Shown piece by piece: positions 26,805-33,047 of a stretch of DNA of 33,047 nt. This DNA comes from a bacterium (GTDB lineage Bacteria > Planctomycetota > UBA1135 > GCA-002686595), in NCBI GenBank assembly GCA_024228395.1, contig JAAETM010000423.1, forward strand, positions 1 through 33,047. The letters are read 5' to 3'. Position 1 is the first letter of the stretch. Each line of letters starts with the position of its first letter. A model generated the notes under the pieces. That model ran no database searches, was not told the DNA's origin, and saw only the letters and a list, made by a program, of their open reading frames with translations. Made by a program: the position numbers and the translations under genes.

Positions 26805-28463
26805 TCATTGGGCAACGCGGGCGAGGACCTTGTCTTCCAGCCCTTGGGCACGAGCTTCCAACACCTTGGTTTCGGCGAGAAAGGCCTCGCGCTGCGCGTC
26901 GTCCTTGAGATCCTTGGCGTTGGTGCGCACGTTCAGGCCCGCGCCCTTCACGGCCAGGTTTGCGCAAAGGGACCCCACGCCCACGTCGGAGGAGGAGGCG
27001 GGCATTCCGTGCTCAGCCATGGCGTCGCAAATTTCCAAGGCTGCGGTAGCCGCGCGCATGATTTTAAGTGGTGCCTCGATCGCTTGCACCGTGGCCGCTT
27101 GGATGGCGGCTTCGCGCTGATCCTTGGGGGCGCTCCAGGCGACCATGATGGCGTTGAATGCGACCGTGTCCTCGTCCACCAGGCGCAGCAGTTCCTGGTG
27201 CAGTGCCTTGCCCTTGTCGGCCCAGTCGGAGAAGAACTCCCAGCGCTCATCCCAGCCCCGTTTGTGGCTGGAAAGGTTGCCGACCATGGTGGCTAAGCCC
27301 GCACCCAAGGCGCCGACCAAGGCGCTCACCGAACCACCGCCAGGGGCAGGACTCTCCGATGCTGCCACTTCGACGAAGCGGGTCAAACTCAAATCCACGA
27401 GCCGCCTTGCACTCTTGTCCGCGATGGCATATTCGATGATGCGCTCTTCTGGCACAAAGGGCGACAGCTCGTCCAGCCCCATGGAGCGCACCGCGATATG
27501 GATGAGTTCCGAGTCCGACACCCCCGTTGAGCGTTGTTGCTTGTGCAGGAAGTAACGTCCCGCATCGAGCATGGCAGCGAGGGGGATCAAACCCACCAAC
27601 TCAGATCCAGTGACCCGGATGCCGCGGGCCAGGGCCTTGTCGCAGCACTCGTTGAAGGCCACATGCATGGGGGTGATCGAGATGTTGGTCAGGTTCATGG
27701 AAATTTGAGCCACGCCGTACTCCTCGATGAACCAACCGATGCCCTTGACGCATTTCAGGGAGCCGGGGATCCAGACGGCCTCCCCCTGCTCGCCCTTCAC
27801 GATTTGTCCTGTGAGGGGATCGGGGGAGCGCTTGATGCGACCTTTCTCGCGCACGTCGAAGGCGATGGCGTTGGCCCGCCGTGAAGAGGTGGTATTCAGA
27901 TTCACGTTGTATGCGATCAGGAAGTCCCGGGCGCTAACGGCCGTGGCTCCGTTTTTTTCATTGAACTCGGATGGACCGAAATCAGGAGCCCATTCGGGAT
28001 CGCTGAGTTTGGCCTGGAGTCCTTCGTATTCGCCAGACCGAACGTCGGCAAGGTTCTGCCGTTGGGGGGAAGAGGCCGCATTCTCGTAGCAATAAATGGT
28101 CAAGCCGACCTCCTCGCCGAGACGTCTAGCGAGGGTGCGAGCATAGGCCGCAGTCTCTTCCATCGTGACCCCAGCAATCGGGACAAGCGGACAAACGTCC
28201 ATGGCGCCGAAACGCGGGTGCTCGCCCTCGTGCTGGGCCATGTCGATGAGATCCGCGCCCACCCGCGCGGCATGGATGGCCGCCTCAATGACATCCTCAG
28301 GCTCACCCACAAAAGTGAATACGGTCCGGTTCGTGGCCGCGCCAGGATCCACGTCGAGCAGGGTCACCCCGGGAGTATTGCGCACGGCAGCCGAAATCGC
28401 ATCCAGGGTCTGGTGGTTACGGCCTTCGGAGAAGTTGGGGACGCATTCGATGAGGCGACTCAT
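26805..28463 (-). CDS. ftcD: Bifunctional glutamate formimidoyltransferase / formimidoyltetrahydrofolate cyclodeaminase (FTCD)
   Basis: A fused folate enzyme of 552 residues, about the size of animal FTCD. It transfers the formimino group from N-formimino-glutamate to tetrahydrofolate and then releases ammonia to give 5,10-methenyl-tetrahydrofolate, the last stage of one histidine-degradation route. The start at 28463 gives MSRLIECVPNFSEGRN, the family's N-terminus; 16 open upstream codons are not expected. The transferase half (1-~325) has GEHPRFGAMDVCPLVP with H82, the position of the catalytic His known in the mammalian enzyme, and ISMNLTNISITPMHVAF. The cyclodeaminase half (~345-552) has ESPAPGGGSVSALVGALGAG and MVGNLSS, plus VKGAGLNVRTNAKDL. 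No other hut gene lies nearby. The gene is divergent from the acyltransferase gene. Confidence 0.95.
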   Translation of the reverse strand: MSRLIECVPNFSEGRNHQTLDAISAAVRNTPGVTLLDVDPGAATNRTVFTFVGEPEDVIEAAIHAARVGADLIDMAQHEGEHPRFGAMDVCPLVPIAGVTMEETAAYARTLARRLGEEVGLTIYCYENAASSPQRQNLADVRSGEYEGLQAKLSDPEWAPDFGPSEFNEKNGATAVSARDFLIAYNVNLNTTSSRRANAIAFDVREKGRIKRSPDPLTGQIVKGEQGEAVWIPGSLKCVKGIGWFIEEYGVAQISMNLTNISITPMHVAFNECCDKALARGIRVTGSELVGLIPLAAMLDAGRYFLHKQQRSTGVSDSELIHIAVRSMGLDELSPFVPEERIIEYAIADKSARRLVDLSLTRFVEVAASESPAPGGGSVSALVGALGAGLATMVGNLSSHKRGWDERWEFFSDWADKGKALHQELLRLVDEDTVAFNAIMVAWSAPKDQREAAIQAATVQAIEAPLKIMRAATAALEICDAMAEHGMPASSSDVGVGSLCANLAVKGAGLNVRTNAKDLKDDAQREAFLAETKVLEARAQGLEDKVLARVAQ

Positions 28464-28594
28464 GGGGGAGCTGTTGATTTTGAGGGGAGGTGGGGGCTCT
28501 GAGGGCGACACTCTAAGGGGGGCGGGGTCCTATGCCAACCGCGAGTTTGTCCCCCAGGCTTGTTCCTGGTGCACCCCCGCGTCAAAATGGGCCC

Positions 28595-29707
28595 ATGGCC
28601 GCTGCCGATCAACATGGACTACCCGAACAGCCCCAGGCTGAGCTGGAAGTACAACCGTGCGACACCGGGGAGCGGAGTGAGCAGGCCGCCCTTTTTCGGG
28701 CCAATTTCGGTGTGGAGGGGGCTCTTGCCGTGTTGATTTGGCGCTATGACCGCTGTCCCCACGGCCAATCGGTGACCCTGATCGGCAAGGTCGGGGACAA
28801 GGCTGTTGCCGGGTATGCTTGCAACCCGCGCCGGATTGGCTGGCAGGATGGGGACGTGACTATCGGGCAAACCGGTGATGTGATGACCCTGGCCGAGGCT
28901 CGCGGCAAGGGGTTCTTTTCCGAATTGGACCGCAAGGCGATGGGGGCCACCGTACAAGCTGGGTGGCCCGTTGTTTTCGGCTTGCCCAATCGACAGTCCG
29001 CCCCTTTATTCCTCAACAAGTTGGGTTGGTCGGGCGTGGGTCGATTGAAGCCTTGGACCTTGATTTGCCAGGTGGATGCTGTGGCACGTGCCGAGCGCAT
29101 GCGGGCAGGACGTTTGGCATCCCTTTGGACCGGGTTCGCGTTCCGCAAGGGCAGGCGCAAGCTGGCAGCCTTGAAGGAACTAGGACGGGACTTCCATGCC
29201 GTTCCCATCCACCGCTTCGGCGATTGGGTGGAAGGTCCCGTCAAGCAGGTCGCCAAGAATTACCCCTGGATGGTGCGGCGAGATGCCGACTATCTGAATT
29301 GGCGGTTTTTTGATAGCCCCAATGCGCACTTCATGGCGTGGAGGTTGGATGGACCCGATGGCAAGGCAGCCGGTTATGTCGTTGTGCAAGCGCCGCTCGA
29401 CGGGTACGGGGTCGGCTATCTGGTGGATTTGGTAGCACCCGATCCCCGAGCCCATGGCGCAGGCATCGTGTGTGCAGTGGCCGGCTTGCACCAATTGGGA
29501 GCCAGCGTGGTGCGCGCCCACGCTATCGCGGGTTCCGATTGGCAGAACCAGCTCATTGGTGCTGGTTTTCAGCCACCCAAGGCCCAAGACGAGAAGCGGG
29601 TCATCGTTTTTGTGCATCAAAGCGACCACCCCCTGGCTCAAGTTGCCATGGACGCCAGGCGTTGGTTCTTTACCGATGCGGACCGTGACGATGAATTGGT
29701 TCGTTAG
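28595..29707 (+). CDS. GNAT-fold acyltransferase of a glycan locus
   Basis: A 370-residue protein from ATG 28595 (21 open upstream codons encode no recognisable structure). It looks like a two-part GNAT/FemAB-like acyltransferase. The N-terminal half has FRANFGVEGALAVLIWRYDR, GYACNPRRIGWQ, DVMTLAEARGKGFFSEL, VVFGLPNRQSAPLFLNKLGW; the last is the usual strand-helix of such proteins in polysaccharide clusters. The second half has RRDADYLNWRFFDSPN and AAGYVVVQAPLDGYGVGYLVDLVAPDP. It likely transfers an acyl group to an amino sugar or aminoacyl group; the acyl-CoA loop is degenerate (EARGKGFFSEL), so activity is not assured. Fourteen bases separate it from the deacetylase gene, suggesting co-expression and complementary acylation and deacetylation of a surface glycan. 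Confidence 0.75.
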   Translation: MAAADQHGLPEQPQAELEVQPCDTGERSEQAALFRANFGVEGALAVLIWRYDRCPHGQSVTLIGKVGDKAVAGYACNPRRIGWQDGDVTIGQTGDVMTLAEARGKGFFSELDRKAMGATVQAGWPVVFGLPNRQSAPLFLNKLGWSGVGRLKPWTLICQVDAVARAERMRAGRLASLWTGFAFRKGRRKLAALKELGRDFHAVPIHRFGDWVEGPVKQVAKNYPWMVRRDADYLNWRFFDSPNAHFMAWRLDGPDGKAAGYVVVQAPLDGYGVGYLVDLVAPDPRAHGAGIVCAVAGLHQLGASVVRAHAIAGSDWQNQLIGAGFQPPKAQDEKRVIVFVHQSDHPLAQVAMDARRWFFTDADRDDELVR

Positions 29708-29721
29708 TCCCTAGACCTCCC

Positions 29722-30786
29722 ATGCTCAAACATCGTCTCAAAGGCTGGTTCCGGATCGCTTTCGGGCGCGTCGTGTGGCACTCGGGATTGTGGCGTGTTT
29801 TCGATCGCCGTATGCCGCGCCGCTTGACCATCCTGGCAGGTCATTGCGTGGGGAGACCCAGCGGGCTGCCGTCGGACTTGGCCATCTCCGAGGTACGCCT
29901 GGGGAATATCCTCCAGACCCTGGGCGCGAGTTTCGATTGGTGCACGGTGGGTGAAGGGGTGGAGAGCTTCGAGGGACCCTCACTGGCTCGCTCCATGGTG
30001 GCCCTTTCATTCGATGATGGTTACCGGGACAATCTGGAGGTACTGGCTCCGATACTGAATCAAACCGGAGCCAAGGCAACGGTATTCTTGGAGGGCGCAC
30101 CCCTGGTCGACGGCAGGGTGAGCTGGAGCCACAAGTACTTTTGGCTGATTCACGTGGCGGGTGTCGCGCCCGAAACCATTGCCAGTGAGCTACTGAACAA
30201 TTCACCAGAAGGAAAGGGCTTCGGTCTTCTGGCGCAAGCTGCGGGGGGGGCGCCAGAAGGTCGCGAGTATCAACTCAAGCGTGTGCTGAAATACGAGTGC
30301 GATGCGACGCAGCGCGATGCTGCCGTGCAGCGCATCTTCCTCGGCCACGGCGGGGAAGAAAGCGTGTTGCGGGATAGCTTGTATCTTTCGAGGCAACAGG
30401 CCCTGGACCTGCGCGCGGCGGGGGTGGAGCTTGGAGGGCATACGCAGGATCACGAGGTACTTGCAACCCTTTCTCCAGAGGAGGCCTTCAAGCAAATCGC
30501 AGAAGGCCGGAACTCCATGGAAAAAATCCTTGGACCCGAGCTGTCCCCATGTTTTGCCTACCCTTTTGGACGCAACTGGGACTTTGATGAAGATTGCAAG
30601 GGCGCTGTGGTTGCTGCCGGTTACAGCATCGCAGTCACAACCCACGCCGGCATTTACGAAGGCCGGGGGGACAAACTTGCGATTGCAAGACTCATGCTCA
30701 GCGAGGAATTGCCCATCTACCAAATCATGATGGAAGCCTCGGGAGCCTATCAGTGGTTGCGTCGTTTCGGTATCGACCTAGCGTGA
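29722..30786 (+). CDS. NodB-type polysaccharide deacetylase
   Basis: A carbohydrate esterase family 4-like protein of 354 residues. Motif 1 is SFDDGY (D98, D99; the second is the likely metal ligand) and motif 2 is HTQDH (H240, H244), giving the Asp-His-His zinc triad; FAYPFGRNWDF corresponds to motif 3. The distance between motifs 1 and 2 is about 140 residues, longer than the roughly 50 normal for the family, owing to a helical insertion (about 125-225). No cleavable signal peptide is evident; the first 60 residues are basic. It should remove N- or O-acetyl groups from a glycan. The ATG follows CTCCC with no Shine-Dalgarno-like stretch, and the gene ends 18 bases from the convergent small gene. 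Confidence 0.88.
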   Translation: MLKHRLKGWFRIAFGRVVWHSGLWRVFDRRMPRRLTILAGHCVGRPSGLPSDLAISEVRLGNILQTLGASFDWCTVGEGVESFEGPSLARSMVALSFDDGYRDNLEVLAPILNQTGAKATVFLEGAPLVDGRVSWSHKYFWLIHVAGVAPETIASELLNNSPEGKGFGLLAQAAGGAPEGREYQLKRVLKYECDATQRDAAVQRIFLGHGGEESVLRDSLYLSRQQALDLRAAGVELGGHTQDHEVLATLSPEEAFKQIAEGRNSMEKILGPELSPCFAYPFGRNWDFDEDCKGAVVAAGYSIAVTTHAGIYEGRGDKLAIARLMLSEELPIYQIMMEASGAYQWLRRFGIDLA

Positions 30787-30804
30787 ATTCGGTGTCCGAC
30801 TGAC

Positions 30805-30930
30805 CTACAGATCGTATCCGCCGAAGTCGTTGTTGCCGCCCCCGTACATTACGAGGTACAGGATCGCGGCGGCGACGAGCACAATGGGCAGTAGGATGAA
30901 GAGCCAGTTTTCTTTGAGGAATTTGCCCAT
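30805..30930 (-). CDS. Small 41-residue single-span membrane protein
   Basis: A short gene of 42 codons including the stop. It begins ATG-GGC at 30930 (MGKFLKENWLFILLPIVLV) and ends GGYDL. One transmembrane segment (about residues 10-29) is preceded by a short amphipathic KFLKENW start and followed by a Gly/Asn-rich, acidic tail (YGGGNNDFGGYDL). Nine bases separate it from the upstream SGNH-membrane gene on the same strand. Small proteins with a similar KENW start and single span accompany carbamoyltransferase/SxtJ-type loci (DUF5989-like), as I recall, but this one lacks the PFIYTLF ending. Function unknown; a subunit or stabiliser of the adjacent membrane protein is the simplest idea. Confidence 0.72.
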   Translation of the reverse strand: MGKFLKENWLFILLPIVLVAAAILYLVMYGGGNNDFGGYDL

Positions 30931-30939
30931 GGGGAAAGC

Positions 30940-32487
30940 CTAGAAGAGCGTGTAGATGAAGGGAGCCACAAGGGGTGATGAGGCTGCGACAACGAGCAAG
31001 CTGCCGACCGACAACAAGATCATGACCAGGGGCATGAGGTACCAATGCCCGCGGCGTACGAATGCCAGGAGCAACTCGAAGATGGTGGCGAGTCGGTTCC
31101 CGAGTTTGTAGAAGATGAATCCAAAGATAGCGATGAGGCCCGCAGCCAGGGCAAATTTCGCCGTGGTCGGGGGCATGAGTTGCAGGAGCATGGACCCGCC
31201 AATCGCCACAGTGAAAACAATCGCGAGCAGACCGCCGACCTTGAGGAACAAGGGCAGGATCTTTTCATCCTTGTAGAAGGCACCGTAGAAGCTGCCCAGG
31301 ATTCCCCAGAGGGTGAAGTAGATCAGTATCCAACGCGGGATAGGCTTTTCAGGAGCTGGGGGGGTGGGCATGGTGTCCAGCTGCTTGCCGGTTCCAGGGG
31401 TCAGCCCCATGGTCCCCAAACTATCGTGCACAAATTGGGCGACCACCTGGTTGCCGAGGGCGTTCAGGTGAAAGTCTCGCTTGTAGAAGGTGTCGCCCTT
31501 GTCCTCGGTGGCCTTGCGTAGGGCGGCGCGGGGGTCGAGGGCTGTCAAACCAGCGGACCTTGCAGCGGCCAGCAATTGCTCCACCGGTTGATTCGGATCC
31601 CAGTCATCGCGTGCCATGTGCATGTGGTTGCTGCCATACCACCCGGCGTATTCTTCATCCACCGCGCTGTGGGAGGGGAGCACAACGACCGCAACCTCGG
31701 CGCCCAGAGCTTCGCATTGGGCGCGCAGGGCCTTGAAGGCGCCGCCGGTACGCGCCAAGGCGTCCGCCATGAAGTCGGGGGGATCCACGAACAGGGGGCC
31801 CCATTCCTTGGGTACCGGCCCGCGGGTGGTGCCCGGCTCGAACAGGTCCACGCCTTGGGGTTTCATGAGCAGGTTGCCCATGGCCGTGTTCGCGAAGAAC
31901 CCCCGGGATCCAGGATCCGTCAGGTCCTTCTGCTCCAGCTCGCCATCCATGGAGAATCGTGGCTTGGGGAAGTAGCGATAGTGCGTGGCCCCGTTGTAGT
32001 ACAGGTCGTTTTCGTAGGCGAATAGCAGCACGAGGTCCGGTTGCCACTTCTCCCCATTCGCGATCAGCCACGCCACTTCCTGGTCGGTGGAATAACCCTC
32101 GGTACCGGTGTTGATCACCTGCACCTGGCGCTCTTCCGCTTGCCACCAGTTTTCGAGTTGGTCCACAAAGAGGTGCTGACGCTCAACCGTATAACCCAAG
32201 GTGAAGGAGTCGCCCAGGCAGATCACACGCTGCGTGTCCTCGGGTTTCTCGACCATGAGGCTCTGGTCGTCGCGCAATCCCAGTTCATTGATGGCGAAGT
32301 GCACGTCGTACTCGCGGGTCTTGCGGTGCACTTTTCGCCCGGGGGTCTTGCTCCAGCCGACGACCGCATCGAATTGATTGAGCGTCTTGGGTGGTCCCAT
32401 GCCAGTGGCACGCAGGCCGATCTCAAAGACCCCAAGAAAAACCGCCAGGCTGACCAGGATCGCGAGCAGTACGTTGATAGCTTTCAT
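30940..32487 (-). CDS. SGNH hydrolase fused to a multi-span membrane domain with DUF5989-like end
   Basis: A 515-residue protein from ATG 32487; a TTG at 32496 overlapping the upstream TGA as TTGA is an alternative. An N-terminal span (INVLLAILVSLAVFLGVF) anchors an SGNH/GDSL-type domain. Block I is ICLGDSFTLGYTV (S94 nucleophile) and the catalytic Asp/His are in RDFHLNALG (D338, H340, with N342); INTGTEGYSTDQE and FAYENDLYYN lie at the block II and III positions. From ~375 there are four hydrophobic segments, ending LLVVAASS and then PLVAPFIYTLF, the signature I associate with DUF5989 proteins near SxtJ/carbamoyltransferases. The hydrolase domain should face the periplasm. It probably adds or removes an ester or carbamoyl group on a glycan; direction and substrate are unknown. 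Confidence 0.83.
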   Translation of the reverse strand: MKAINVLLAILVSLAVFLGVFEIGLRATGMGPPKTLNQFDAVVGWSKTPGRKVHRKTREYDVHFAINELGLRDDQSLMVEKPEDTQRVICLGDSFTLGYTVERQHLFVDQLENWWQAEERQVQVINTGTEGYSTDQEVAWLIANGEKWQPDLVLLFAYENDLYYNGATHYRYFPKPRFSMDGELEQKDLTDPGSRGFFANTAMGNLLMKPQGVDLFEPGTTRGPVPKEWGPLFVDPPDFMADALARTGGAFKALRAQCEALGAEVAVVVLPSHSAVDEEYAGWYGSNHMHMARDDWDPNQPVEQLLAAARSAGLTALDPRAALRKATEDKGDTFYKRDFHLNALGNQVVAQFVHDSLGTMGLTPGTGKQLDTMPTPPAPEKPIPRWILIYFTLWGILGSFYGAFYKDEKILPLFLKVGGLLAIVFTVAIGGSMLLQLMPPTTAKFALAAGLIAIFGFIFYKLGNRLATIFELLLAFVRRGHWYLMPLVMILLSVGSLLVVAASSPLVAPFIYTLF

Positions 32488-32492
32488 CGGAT

Positions 32493-33047
32493 TCAACTGA
32501 CCAGGGCGGTTACGGAATCGCCTTCATGGCGCAGGTGGAACTTCGTCTCGGCGATCTTCTTCTTGGCGTCCGCCTTGACGATGTAATTGCCGAGCAGTAG
32601 CAAGTCCATGCCGCTCAAACTGAAAGTATTGAAGGCGTGGGCCGGGGATTCGACGATGGGCTCGCCCTTCAGGTTGAACGATGTGTTCATGACCACAGGC
32701 ACGCCGGTGCGCTTGCCAAAGGCCTCGATCATGCCGTGGTAGGCGGGGTTGGTTTCCTTGTACACGGTCTGCAAACGGCCCGAGCCATCCTCGTGGGTGA
32801 TGGCCGGCAGGTCGGAGCGCTTTTCCTCGCGAACGGGTGCCACGTAGAGCATGAAGCGTGCGGGGAAGTGTTTCTCCGCTTCGGGGATTTCGAAGAACTC
32901 GTTGGCGCGTTCCTCGAGCACCGAAGGCGCAAAGGGCCGGAAGGCCTCGCGGAATTTGATCTTGGAGTTGAGCTTCTCCTTCATCTCCTCGCGGCGCGGG
33001 TCGGCGATGATCGAGCGAGCGCCCAGGGCACGCGGACCCCATTCGAA
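32493..33047 (-). CDS. Carbamoyltransferase, NodU/CmcH type, C-terminal part only (runs off the window)
   Basis: The last 184 codons of a gene whose start lies beyond the right edge. The visible part is the C-terminal domain of O-carbamoyltransferases: FEWGPRALGARSIIADPRR at the window edge is the hallmark motif, followed by FREAFRPFAPSVLEERANEFF, ITHEDGSGRLQTVYKETNP and VVMNTSFNLKGEPIVESP, all conserved in this family. These enzymes use carbamoyl phosphate and ATP, through a carbamoyl-adenylate, to carbamoylate a hydroxyl group on a sugar or antibiotic. Its TGA is six bases before the ATG of the SGNH-membrane gene, so they are probably co-transcribed. The missing N-terminal domain holds the carbamoyl-AMP chemistry, so activity cannot be judged here. 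Confidence 0.93.
   Translation of the reverse strand, partial: FEWGPRALGARSIIADPRREEMKEKLNSKIKFREAFRPFAPSVLEERANEFFEIPEAEKHFPARFMLYVAPVREEKRSDLPAITHEDGSGRLQTVYKETNPAYHGMIEAFGKRTGVPVVMNTSFNLKGEPIVESPAHAFNTFSLSGMDLLLLGNYIVKADAKKKIAETKFHLRHEGDSVTALVS

Overview
The window reads as chromosomal DNA of a high-GC, Gram-negative-type bacterium, most likely a member of the Planctomycetota. The reasons are large exported proteins built from carboxypeptidase-regulatory-like, PPC, FG-GAP and Ig-like modules, several predicted lipoproteins, little sign of Shine-Dalgarno sites, and a C-terminal domain on the first protease that I associate with that phylum. This placement is inference; there is no rRNA, tRNA, CRISPR array, insertion sequence or prophage gene that I can see.

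Layout. (a) 1-5223: two independent exported proteins, a metzincin protease with two PPC domains and a lipoprotein-type pentaheme cytochrome c. (b) 5412-16417: a compact plus-strand glycan-assembly operon with seven GT4-type glycosyltransferases, one NAD-dependent sugar epimerase/dehydratase and one unrecognised 584-residue protein; most junctions are 4-base ATGA/TTGA overlaps or gaps of a few bases. (c) 16431-18010: a YbaN-like DUF454 membrane protein and a convergent, overlapping DUF457-type membrane hydrolase. (d) 18309-26735: a 1057-residue carboxypeptidase-regulatory-like repeat protein, a B12-binding radical SAM enzyme, and a lipoprotein with three Ig-like repeats and fourteen FG-GAP calcium repeats. 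It ends at a strong bidirectional terminator. (e) 26805-28463, minus: bifunctional FTCD (histidine degradation). (f) 28595-30786, plus: a GNAT acyltransferase and a NodB-type polysaccharide deacetylase. (g) 30805-33047, minus: a small 41-residue membrane protein, an SGNH hydrolase fused to a multi-span membrane tail ending in a DUF5989-like signature, and the C-terminal part of a NodU/CmcH-type carbamoyltransferase that runs off the window.

How it fits together. Regions b, f and g look like parts of one surface-glycan programme: sugar-nucleotide modification, sequential transfer, N-acylation/deacetylation, and O-carbamoylation or esterification at the membrane. No flippase, polymerase, initiating phosphosugar transferase or ABC exporter is in view, so the export route must lie elsewhere. 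The most unusual item is the carbamoyltransferase / SGNH-membrane fusion / 41-residue protein module at the right edge.
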